NCBI RefSeq assembly: GCF_932276165.1
Contig: NC_064009.1
Coordinates: 7,316,001 to 7,380,000 of the forward strand
DNA from: Plutella xylostella
Taxonomy: Eukaryota > Arthropoda > Insecta > Lepidoptera > Plutellidae
Direction: 5' to 3'
Length of the DNA stretch: 64,000 bases
Part shown: one piece after another, positions 34,866-43,969 of the stretch
Position numbering within the stretch: position 1 is the stretch's first letter
Layout: every line of letters begins with the position of its first letter
Translations under genes and position numbers: made by a program
The notes under the pieces: generated by a model
Told to the model about the DNA's origin: nothing
The model's database searches: none
What the model saw: the letters and a program-made list of their open reading frames with translations, nothing else

Positions 34866-35009
34866 GCCGAGACTGCCGTAACAATGACATGCAGTGCACG
34901 CGTTCCCCTCCACCGCTACCCCTCCCGCTACCCGCTGTCGTCTTGGGTACCTCGTCCCCTCCGCGTCTTTCACCCCTCAAGGAGGGTCGCCAAGCAACTT
35001 GCCAATCTA

Positions 35010-36432
35010 TAGTATGAAGTATCTTATAAATATTGCAATTAATTATACCAGTTTATGCGCTGTTGCTATCAAAAAGTAAATGATTAGACTACCATTTCAA
35101 AGGTTCGTTTTTTGAATTTTCCGATCGAAGATCTATTTATAGGTGGTATCCATTTTTAGAATGAAAATGATTAATATGCAGAACCGTTTGTCTTACTAAA
35201 TTAGTTCCCGAAGTCAATTTATATGATCAAAGAGGGCTTAAAACTCAATCTTGCGGATAATTCCTAAAGAAGTGTCCAATATCGCCGAGCTTACTTTATA
35301 ACTTTGCCGTGGCGCGAGCATTTACATAAAATTCTGCAGACTATACAATGGAAGGTTAGTCTAGCTTGACAAAAAGCGAACAAACGAAAGCTGTCACGCA
35401 ACTAGATATAGAGTCGTGGTAATTCAGTCGTGCGTAATCCTGCATAAAAATTGAAGCCAACGAATAGGAATCATATAAGTTTAGTAAAAAACTTTAAGGT
35501 AAAATAGGTAGTTCTTTCGTTTTCTGTAAGCTATAGTGATCCCCGTTGGAATTTTATCAAACACGTATTCTGCGTAAAAACAACTGTACTCGACCAATGT
35601 AGAGTACAGTTGTTTTGTTTTGTCTCACAAACAATGTATCCAAGAGAAAAGCCGTGTTGAAAGCATATTATTTTTCCTGTTACATTAAGTAATATACCTA
35701 AGTAAGCTACATAAATATATATATATATAACTAATAATTTTTCATGTAAAATCAATTTAGGCCTTAGTAAAAGTCAAGTTCTGATTGTGTGTACCTAGGT
35801 AAGTACTCATTTTTGTGTCTCATTGTCTTAACTTTTTTCTTGTAAAGAACATAATAATGTACCATAAGGTTTAAAATAATAATTAAAAAATGTAGACTTT
35901 TTTATATTGTTTAGCGATATAGCGATCTCACCATGTCGCACTTAAATCTAGTGGTTTCAGCGCATGGTTATTGTACTTTAACTTTATGTAATCTTACATG
36001 TATTAAATAAATAAAGATAAAAAAAAAAGATAAAAAATTATCAATTTTATACCAAATAAAAAATGTTGTTGTAGGTCGTAAACGGTATTTCTGTTTTTGT
36101 TCAAAAGTATTTATTAACCGGTTCAAAGGTTTCGTTGTCCTTTGGTATGCTATGAAACTTTCAAAGGTACAAACCCGTTTCATAATAATATCTGGTGTCC
36201 CGCGATTTGGTAATCTCTTCCTAGAAATTCTATTATTTAACAAGGCGAACAGGAAGGCAGTGTAGCTGATAATAAGTTGGTAGATTAATTTACAGAATGC
36301 TCATTCTCAGTAGCTACCGATTTGATTATTACTCGCTTCGACGAGGCCTCGACTGAAGTGGGTATCATTAAAAGTTCCAGTTGACGCTCTTTTTCGCTAC
36401 AACTTTTTGTCGTGATATCAAGTGAGAAAAAA
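35010..36432. other. No gene recognised; one strong hairpin
   Basis: AT-rich spacer. The single notable structure is the hairpin at 35576-35615. Confidence 0.4.
35576..35615. other. Perfect short hairpin
   Basis: AAAACAACTGTACTC and GAGTACAGTTGTTTT are exact complements (15 bp) around a 10-base loop. It is shorter than a usual pre-miRNA stem. It may be a relic MITE. Confidence 0.45.
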
Positions 36433-37015
36433 CCGGCCAAGTGCGAGTCGGGCTCGCGCACAAAGGGTTCCGTAGTAAGCACAATAACTTAACCAAAATT
36501 ACAGTTAAATCAACCTATCTCAAAAACTATAAGAGATACTTTGATCAAACCAAAAATCGTTGAAAGAGTTAATTAGCATGCATCACCTCTATTTTTTTTA
36601 GAATTTTATACCCCGTAGTTATAAAAATAGATGGGGGGGGGGACATACTTTTTACGACTTTGAGAGCTGATATCTCAAAAACCGTTCACTTTAAGAAAAA
36701 TGTTTTTTAGAAAACTTTATATCATTTTAAAAGACCTTTCCATTGATACCCCACACGGGTATGTACATCGAAAAAAAAAAATTCATCCCTCAGTTACATG
36801 TATGGGGGGCCCCACCCCCAATTCTTTTTTTTACTATTTAGTGTCATATTTTTGTAGCGGTTCATACAACACATATTCCCATCAAATTTCATCACTGTAG
36901 TACTTATAGTTTCCGAGTAAATCGGCTGTGACAGACGGACAGACGGACAGACGGACAGACGGACATGACGAAACTATAAGGGTTCCGTTTTTGCCATTTT
37001 GGCTACGGAACCCTA
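36433..37015 (+). repeat. Dispersed ~560-bp repeat, copy 3 of 3
   Basis: Nearly identical to the copies at 20070 and 25458, with a different ~29-base segment after the first GGGTTCCGTAG and a longer (GACAGACG)n tract. Confidence 0.75.
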
Positions 37016-37020
37016 AAAAT

Positions 37021-37757
37021 TATATACGGTATCTTGCAAAAAGAGTAGGTATATTAAGCTAAAAGTCATTCTGTTTTTATTTTATTTATACGACTTTTAC
37101 AGATTCGAGTCAAAAATTCAAGTCCCCGTAGTAAAAAAGACACGTGACCAACAAAGTCTCTATGCAGAAACAACATCATGCATATTTTAAAAGTCTTATA
37201 GATATAAGAAGTTGTTCGGATTAACCCCCCGATACCTCCTTTAGGTTTATTAATGTTATTATTACTTTTATACAACACCATGTACTCGTATAGAAAGACG
37301 ATTAAAATTGTGTGAAACTTTTATTGTTCGTATAAAATATTAAATAATACACCGCAGCGTATTGGGTAATGTCGTTGACGTAGCAGCATAGTGCACATAA
37401 ACATTATAAGTACCTAGTTAGGTATTCTTTAACCTACAAACATGTAGTCAGTGGAAGACCTTATTGGAGATTTAGGTATTTATTTAAAAAAATAATGAGC
37501 TAGCATAAGGATTTCAGGTAGCTTCCCTCCAGGGTCCAATAGCTTTTCCGCCCTGTAAACATCAAAATATGCTACGAAAAAAATTGTTTAAATAAATGTT
37601 TAGCTGGAATGGATGGAGTACACGGTATTAAACAACCTGCGAAATGTATTTGACGGCACTAAACTAATAGTCTACTATTTTTCGTGGTAAGAGTATATAT
37701 TTCGTGGTATATTATTTATTATAAAACTAAATTCATAATCGAACCCATCGGTTGGAA
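37021..37757. other. No gene recognised
   Basis: AT-rich sequence between the dispersed repeat and the Gypsy element; the frames on either strand match nothing recognised. Confidence 0.4.
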
Positions 37758-37761
37758 ATTG

Positions 37762-38931
37762 TGTAGTGAACCGTGGGCGTCAAGAGATGGCGCTAGTAGT
37801 CACATTTGAAATCAATAATTAGACTAGACATTCCATTCTGCCAAGTGGCGGGTAGGTGGAGTTTAAGTGGAGAAATAAATGTGAACGGACACGATAAGTT
37901 TACGTTGTGCGATAATTTGTAATTTACGTAATATATCGGCCATTATCTGGGATATTGGACATTGTAAAGTTTAGTGTGATTATTTGCTGTCACGGGGTAA
38001 GTTTTAAACCATAAGAAATCACCGTAGCTTTGAATCAGTTGCCTACGTAATTTCGGTACTTAGCATTTGTGTTTTATTGCAGCCTATCGCAACGCCCTTT
38101 ATATAATGAAGAAGATCAGTGCCTGGTGAAGTGATGACTGATGAGATTCCCTTCTTGAGTGATTTTAATTAAATACTCTCGTCATCCAAATAACCCGCGG
38201 TGATGCGACATCACACCGCGGCATAAGAAGGCTGAATTCGCACCTGCCGATAAGTCACTCTCGGGTGTAATCGTAGATGGCTCGACTAGTAATAGCTGAT
38301 CTCGGGTTCGATCCTCACCTCGAGCAAAGTTTCCTTTTGTGTTTTTTTATTTTATTATAAACTCATCTATGGTTAACTCTGGTTCGATCCTGACTACGGG
38401 CAGAGTTCCTTTTGTGTTTTTTAATTTTTAGTATTAGTCAACTTACTTGTAATAGTTGAACTCGGGTTCGATCCTCACCCCGAGCAAAGCTTCCTTTTTT
38501 GTTTTTTTATTTTATTGTAAATTCATTCATGATAAGTTAACTCGGGTTCGATCCTCACCACGGGCAGAGTTCCCTTTTGTGTTTTTATTTTATTGTAAAT
38601 TCATTCATGATAAGTTAACTCGGGTTCGATCCTCACCTCGGGCAGAGTTCCCTTTTGTGTTTTTTTTATTTTAGCATCAACTCAATTTAATATTGGGAAG
38701 ACATCAGCTTCTTGCTAATTGGCTATTCGTGTTGTAAATAATTAGTTAGTAATTTAGATTAGTATTGCCAGTCATAGGCGTATCTTTAAGGTGCATGTTA
38801 GATTAAGCTTAGCTATAACAAGATTAAGAGCTGCCTTGCCGGCGTTGTGTCATTATACTCGCCTTATTACAGTGATGTACTTCAACTACAACTTGTCTCA
38901 TTGAACTCCACGATAAATCCCGGTCATTACA
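37762..38931 (+). repeat. 5' LTR of the Gypsy element
   Basis: TG…CA termini. Upstream part: TATATAAT at about 38100 followed by an initiator-like TCAGT (38116-38120), a plausible but closely spaced core promoter. A hairpin, CCGCGGTG…CACCGCGG, lies at about 38195-38221. Then come five B-box-bearing repeats (38299-38690). Compared with the 3' LTR the only difference I found is one extra T in the T-run near 38505. Confidence 0.92.
38299..38690 (+). repeat. Five ~80-bp repeats in the LTR, each with a Pol III B-box core
   Basis: The core GGTTCGATCC occurs at 38305, 38381, 38465, 38545 and 38623, spaced 76, 84, 80 and 78 bases. Each core sits in a context like CTCGGGTTCGATCCTCAC…GGGCAGAGT and is followed by a T-run of 4-8 bases. 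An A-box-like TGGCTCGACTAG (38278-38289) precedes the first. The core matches the tRNA B box; the T-runs resemble Pol III terminators. The 3' LTR repeats the array from 44513. Confidence 0.8.
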
Positions 38932-38932
38932 T

Positions 38933-38949
38933 TGGCGCCCAACGGGTTA
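38933..38949 (+). other. Primer binding site, tRNA-Lys type
   Basis: TGGCGCCCAACGGG starts one base after the LTR. Its first 12 bases complement the 3' end of insect tRNA-Lys (…CGTTGGGCGCCA), the likely primer for minus-strand synthesis. Confidence 0.7.
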
Positions 38950-39252
38950 GTGGTTGAAGTACTAACTATTTGTCATAAAGCCAATTTATAATAAAAAATA
39001 AGACGAGTGGATAAATATATATACATAAAAACATATTTTTAAAAAAAATGTATGGGTGGTCTTTCCGTATAAATTTATGTTAATTTAATGGTATTTAAGT
39101 TAAATAACTTTAGTGACGTAATAGAAATAAGAGTAACTAAGTACATTGTTTGATGACCATAGCCTTGATCAGTTGTTTGGTTTTCCTGGCTAAGAGCTAT
39201 TAAGCCAAATATATACTATTATTTCACTTTAAAAAAAAAATAGGTGTTTAAA

Positions 39253-40725
39253 ATGGACGTAAATTATTTATTAAAGGATGAACTTGAGTTTGAATTGGCA
39301 TGTCGAGGCATATTCAATATTGGAACAGTACCACCAATGAAAAAAATACTAAAGGAAATTATTGCTCAAGAATCTACTGGTGATCTCTCTATCAAGTTTG
39401 AAACTCCCCAAATATGCATCGATGACCCCTTATCTCAGATAGTGACTTGTGAAAGTAAAATTCGCGTTTTATCCGACTCACTTAAAGAAATTCTCGCCAA
39501 ACCGGATGCCATTACTGTTAGACGCATAGCAGCCAGAGTTTTGCATCTGCGAAATCGAATAAAACTCGTACCTATTTTAGATGAACATAATGATCGCTAT
39601 CAGAAATTATGTGAGGAGATAGAATATTGTCACAATTGCCTTCAGAAATTAAATGATGAAGAGGAAGAATATGAAGAGTTCTCAGAACACGACAAGGAAA
39701 TTTTACAAAAATCATTAGGCTCAGACGCCATAAAAATTATTGAAAAATTACAATTATCAGACGCAAAAGTTCAACCAACCACATCTACAACCCGCAATAA
39801 CAATGAAGCCCATGGCCATTATATTGACAATGTTTTATCTCGGCGAATGAATTACGCAAGATGCTCAACAGAAGACACTGAGAAATTTAAAAGAAAGCTA
39901 GTACCCATAAAGGACTGGGGAATAAAATTCAATGGGAAGGATAATATGTCAATCAATGCATTCCTAGAAAGAGTTGAAGAACTTAAAGATGCTAGAAATG
40001 CAGAAGATAGGGACTTGTGGACATATGCCATAGACTTCTTTGAAGATGATGCTCTCATTTGGTTTAGAGCAAATAAAGACCAAGTTGATAATTGGAAGGA
40101 CTTGTCCTGTTTATTAATCTCAACATTTCAGAAGCCATTTTATGAAGACGAACTTCTAGAAGAAATTCGCAAACGCACTCAAGGGAAAAACGAAAGCGTG
40201 GCAATATATTTAGCAGTCATGCAGAACATGTTTCATCGTCTGTCACAGAAATTAACCGAAACGCAAAAATTAAACATCTTGTTAAAAAATTTACAACCTT
40301 ATTACCAACTCGCTGTTTGCCGGGATGTATTTCAATCTGTTTCAGAACTGACGAAGATTCTTATTATCCTTGAGCGTACCAAACTCTTATGCGATAACTT
40401 TCAAGAACCGAAAAGCAAAACTAACTCATTGGAACCAGACTTAGCCTATAATAGTAATCACGCAAACAGTGAGCTAGAACTACAGGCTCTTCGGAATTCG
40501 CCATATAATCGCATTAGTGGACCAGAGAGCACCAAGACAGCCACCATGAAATGTTGGAACTGTCGATCCACCGGGCACAGTTTCAAAACTTGTTCTATTC
40601 CCCGTCAACGGCTATTTTGCTATAGATGTGGCAAATTTGGAATGACAACGATAAATTGTACGTGTAATCAGTCGGGAAACGCAAGAAAGGAAGTCATAAC
40701 ACCTGCCGGATGCCTTCCGAAGTAA
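39253..40725 (+). CDS. gag: Gag polyprotein of the Gypsy element
   Basis: 490-residue structural protein that would assemble the virus-like particle and package the RNA. I start at the ATG at 39253. The frame is open three codons further, but only to a GTG. The N-terminal 200 residues are acidic and predicted helical. The middle (about 230-390) has the layout of a retrotransposon capsid (NMSINAFLERVEEL … DDALIWF … YLAVMQNMFHRL). Two zinc knuckles close the protein: C434-C437-H442-C447 is a proper CX2CX4HX4C, while the second (C456-C469) has Met where the His should be. The last 58 bases overlap the open pol frame, and a slippery heptamer at 40674 lets ribosomes enter pol. Confidence 0.88.
   Translation: MDVNYLLKDELEFELACRGIFNIGTVPPMKKILKEIIAQESTGDLSIKFETPQICIDDPLSQIVTCESKIRVLSDSLKEILAKPDAITVRRIAARVLHLRNRIKLVPILDEHNDRYQKLCEEIEYCHNCLQKLNDEEEEYEEFSEHDKEILQKSLGSDAIKIIEKLQLSDAKVQPTTSTTRNNNEAHGHYIDNVLSRRMNYARCSTEDTEKFKRKLVPIKDWGIKFNGKDNMSINAFLERVEELKDARNAEDRDLWTYAIDFFEDDALIWFRANKDQVDNWKDLSCLLISTFQKPFYEDELLEEIRKRTQGKNESVAIYLAVMQNMFHRLSQKLTETQKLNILLKNLQPYYQLAVCRDVFQSVSELTKILIILERTKLLCDNFQEPKSKTNSLEPDLAYNSNHANSELELQALRNSPYNRISGPESTKTATMKCWNCRSTGHSFKTCSIPRQRLFCYRCGKFGMTTINCTCNQSGNARKEVITPAGCLPK
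40674..40680 (+). promoter_or_regulatory. -1 ribosomal frameshift site (GGGAAAC)
   Basis: The heptamer GGGAAAC reads G GGA AAC in the gag frame, exactly the X XXY YYZ arrangement for simultaneous -1 slippage. It lies inside the stretch where both frames are open (40668-40722), and pol is in the -1 frame. Eight bases downstream GGAAG (40689) can pair with CTTCC (about 40714), a modest candidate stimulatory stem. Confidence 0.75.
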
Positions 40726-43700
40726 CCTCAAGTAAAAGAACATCTACGAAGGATTGGCAGGATTGGCTCAAACTCATATCAAATTATTTTAAGTATAATG
40801 AAATTTGCAACATCACATCAAAAATAGGAGACAAACGTTACTACGCTAACATAAAGATTTTAGGAAACAAATTTATTGGGTTACTGGATTCTGGTGCCAC
40901 ATCATCAGTTATTTCTAAATCTTTCTCGGCCAAGTTAATCACATTAGGATTCATATCGCAAGAGCTACCGACTACCACTCTTTCTACGGCCGATGGTACA
41001 GCACACAAGATATCCTCGATGATTTATTTACCAGTTGAATTTAGTGATGGTTATAACGTTGTTGGATTCCTTATAATGGATAACTTGAAACACGACATTA
41101 TATTAGGGATGAATTTCTTCGAATGTTTCAACTTGTCCATTAGACATGGCATAAAAAATTATGAGATCTTAGAGAGTCTCGACATTCATTCTAATTCAGA
41201 AATGACGTCAATGTCTACTAAACATTCGGTAATATCACGGGAAGAATTGTCTACTGAACAGAAATATGAATTGGATGAGGTCATTGAGGCAATGAGAAAC
41301 ACAATTGGCATAGGGTTAGGCCGAACGAAGCTCATCGAGCACAGGATTGACACAGGAGACGCTTTACCCGTGAAACAGAGGCAATACCCATTTTCTCCGC
41401 CCATTATGAGGGAATTAGAGGCAGAAATAGAAGACATGCTAGAGAAAGATGTAATTGAACCTTCCTATAGCTCCTGGCGCTCACCCGTATTACTGGTCAA
41501 GAAAGCAACAGGCAAGAATAGGTTGTGTCTAGACAGCCGCCAACTAAATAAACTAACCAAAAAGGATTCTTATCCACTCCCTAGGGTCACATCAATTCTA
41601 GATAACCTAAAAAACGCACAACTCTTATCTACAATTGATCTTAAATCAGCCTTTTGGCAAATACCACTAGAAGAGACAAGCAAGGAAAAAACGGCGTTTG
41701 GACTCACGGGAAAAGGCTTGTTTCAATTTAAAGTCATGCCGTTTGGTTTGAACAATGCTTCTCAAACCCAACAACGACTTATGGATAGATTATTTCCTCC
41801 AGAATATGAAGGGAATATATTCACTTACTTGGATGACATCGTAATTTGCAATAAGTCATTTGAGGAACACATCAAGTGCTTAAGGTGGGTGAAAGATCAG
41901 CTGCAATCTGCGGGACTGACCATAAATCTGGAGAAGTGTCATTTTGCCCGGCCTTCCTTAAAATACTTGGGCTACATAATAGACAAGGAAGGACTACGCA
42001 CAGATCCAGAGAAGGTGAATGCAATTGTTGATTACCCTAGACCAAATAACTTTACGGAGTTAAAAAGGTTCATTGGCTTAGCCAGCTGGTATCGCCGTTT
42101 CGTCGAAAATTTTGCTATAATTGCAGCCCCGCTGCATGAACTTACGAAAGGCGGTAAAAAAGGGGGTTTAATACAGTGGAACAAAGAAGCTGAAGAATCT
42201 TTCCTGAGGTTAAAGACTGCTCTTACCACAACACCTGTATTGTCATGTCCCGATTTCAATAAGGAATTCTCTATTCAATGTGATGCATCTAACAAGGGCA
42301 TTGGTGCAGTCTTAATCCAAGTTGTACAGGGCATTGAAAAACCAGTCGCATACACCAGTCGCAAACTCACAGATAGAGAATGCAAATTTTCAGCTTCCGA
42401 GAGGGAGTTATTAAGCGTGGTGCATGCTGTGGAGCAATTCCGCCCTTATGTTGAAGGGAGTCACTTTAAAGTAATCTCAGACCACAGTGCTCTGCAATGG
42501 TTATATAAGACAAAAGATCCTCATGGTCGATTGGCCCGCTGGGCAATGCGGCTTCAGCAATTTGACTATGAAATTATACACAGGAAGGGAAAAGACAATG
42601 TGGTTCCCGACGCACTGTCCAGGGCAATGTTAGTTGATGAAATTAATGTAATTGAAATTAAACCTGAAGACAAAGATGAGTGGTATAGATCTAAAGAAGA
42701 GTCGTTAAAACACAAACAAGAAGAAGACTGGCTAGTTAGAGATAACCTTTTATGGAAGTATTTAAAATTGAAGCAATTTCCTGATGAAAATGATTCGTGG
42801 AAGCTCGTCATTCCTGAAAAATTAAGACATAATGTTCTGCTTGAGTGCCACAATGATCCTCTTTCTGGACATTTTGGTGTCAAAAAGACAGTAAATCGAG
42901 TAAGGCAGCGATACTACTGGCCTTCTCTCATTAAGGACGCAAAGGAACATGTCAGAAAATGCGAAACATGTGCTAAACATAAAAACAGTCAACTGGCACC
43001 TAGTGGTCATATGGGCATACATAAAGACGTAACAGAACCGTTCCAAATAATTTCAATGGATCTAATGGGACCATTCCCAAGGTCGAGAAATGGGAATACC
43101 ATGTTGTTGGTAATCTCGTGTTGGTTCAGTAAATTTGCACTTCTCTTCCCTTTAAGAAATGGTAAAGCGTCAAATATCACAAAAATTGTTGAAGAGCAGG
43201 TTTTCCTTATTTTTGGAGTGCCAAAAATAATAATATGTGACAATGGCAAACAATTTGTAGCCGAACAGTTTCAAGACCTCGCTAGAAATTATGGCGCTGA
43301 AATTATGTACACCCCATATTATCATCCTCAGGCGAACCCGACTGAACGCGTCAATAAAGTCATTGGATCAGCTATTGCCTCTTACGTTCAAGACAACCAC
43401 AAAGATTGGGATAAGTACATTTCCCATATTGGACACGCCATTAGAACTGCTGTGCATGAAGTAACTGGGAAAACACCTACATATTTGTTTTTTGGGCGTG
43501 AAACATCTGTAATCAGCCATCAGGGAAAGTCATTCGTTAAGGATCCTTTAACATTTGACAGAAGCAAATATGAAGAAAATTTGAAAATTAGACAGGAAAT
43601 TTACAAAGATGTACAACATAGGCTCAAGGCTTCTTATGAAGTAAATAAAGAAAGATATAACTCAAGACGAAGAGTAACTCAATATCAAGTCGGGGACATT

Positions 43701-43880
43701 GTCTGGAAAAAAACAAAATACTTATCAAATAAAAGCAAAAACTTTATGGCCAAATTGGCTCCAAAATTTGAAAAGGCCGTTATAACTGAAAAAGTATCTT
43801 CAGATGTCTACATGCTAAAAAGCTTACGTGGTAAAGATTTGGGAAAGTGGCATTCTGTAGATCTAAAAAGATTTGTTTAA
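40710..43880 (+). CDS. pol: Pol polyprotein of the Gypsy element (PR-RT-RNaseH-INT)
   Basis: At least 1056 residues counted from the first ATG. Expression is more likely as a Gag-Pol fusion by frameshifting, because the frame is open from 40668. Protease: LLDSGAT with catalytic D60. Reverse transcriptase: about 225-400, LSTID (D310), FTYLDD (D375, D376), Leu in place of the more common Val. RNase H: CDAS (D525), SEREL (E564/E566), SDHSAL (D591), PDALSR (D634). Integrase: zinc finger H714…H721…C751-C754, then D784, D844 and E879, with 34 residues between the last two; a basic C-terminal domain with QYQVGDIVW follows. All catalytic residues I can place are present and no stop or frameshift interrupts the frame. 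The proteins act in cytoplasmic particles, then at the nuclear target. Confidence 0.93.
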   Translation: MPSEVTSSKRTSTKDWQDWLKLISNYFKYNEICNITSKIGDKRYYANIKILGNKFIGLLDSGATSSVISKSFSAKLITLGFISQELPTTTLSTADGTAHKISSMIYLPVEFSDGYNVVGFLIMDNLKHDIILGMNFFECFNLSIRHGIKNYEILESLDIHSNSEMTSMSTKHSVISREELSTEQKYELDEVIEAMRNTIGIGLGRTKLIEHRIDTGDALPVKQRQYPFSPPIMRELEAEIEDMLEKDVIEPSYSSWRSPVLLVKKATGKNRLCLDSRQLNKLTKKDSYPLPRVTSILDNLKNAQLLSTIDLKSAFWQIPLEETSKEKTAFGLTGKGLFQFKVMPFGLNNASQTQQRLMDRLFPPEYEGNIFTYLDDIVICNKSFEEHIKCLRWVKDQLQSAGLTINLEKCHFARPSLKYLGYIIDKEGLRTDPEKVNAIVDYPRPNNFTELKRFIGLASWYRRFVENFAIIAAPLHELTKGGKKGGLIQWNKEAEESFLRLKTALTTTPVLSCPDFNKEFSIQCDASNKGIGAVLIQVVQGIEKPVAYTSRKLTDRECKFSASERELLSVVHAVEQFRPYVEGSHFKVISDHSALQWLYKTKDPHGRLARWAMRLQQFDYEIIHRKGKDNVVPDALSRAMLVDEINVIEIKPEDKDEWYRSKEESLKHKQEEDWLVRDNLLWKYLKLKQFPDENDSWKLVIPEKLRHNVLLECHNDPLSGHFGVKKTVNRVRQRYYWPSLIKDAKEHVRKCETCAKHKNSQLAPSGHMGIHKDVTEPFQIISMDLMGPFPRSRNGNTMLLVISCWFSKFALLFPLRNGKASNITKIVEEQVFLIFGVPKIIICDNGKQFVAEQFQDLARNYGAEIMYTPYYHPQANPTERVNKVIGSAIASYVQDNHKDWDKYISHIGHAIRTAVHEVTGKTPTYLFFGRETSVISHQGKSFVKDPLTFDRSKYEENLKIRQEIYKDVQHRLKASYEVNKERYNSRRRVTQYQVGDIVWKKTKYLSNKSKNFMAKLAPKFEKAVITEKVSSDVYMLKSLRGKDLGKWHSVDLKRFV

Positions 43881-43950
43881 AGAACGCCATTATGACAATA
43901 ATTGGGTGAGAATCAGATCCTACTTATATTATGAATTCGGGTCGAATTCT

Positions 43951-43966
43951 ATCTGAGGAGAGGGGA
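43951..43966 (+). other. Polypurine tract of the Gypsy element
   Basis: GAGGAGAGGGGA immediately before the TAT and the 3' LTR, where plus-strand DNA synthesis would be primed. Confidence 0.7.
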
Positions 43967-43969
43967 TAT

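Larger units (their letters stand above)
32689..35007 (-). mobile_element. Tc1/mariner-like DNA transposon with nested hAT insertion
   Basis: The ends are inverted repeats of ~55 bp at about 80% identity (TGGCAAGTTACTTGGCGACC on the left, TGGCAAGTTGCTTGGCGACC on the right in complement), next to TA at 32687-32688 and 35008-35009. The transposase remnant lies near the left end on the minus strand. Without the nested 975-bp element and its duplicated 8 bp, the element is about 1.33 kb, too short for a full transposase, so it is also internally deleted. The relative at 1-766 is in the opposite orientation. Confidence 0.7.

Noticed and set aside
39244..39252. Gag starting at 39244
   Set aside because: That codon is GTG; the first ATG is at 39253, so three residues were removed from the start.
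43881..43969. env gene after pol
   Set aside because: Only 89 bases separate the pol stop from the 3' LTR, so this Gypsy element is not an env-bearing type.
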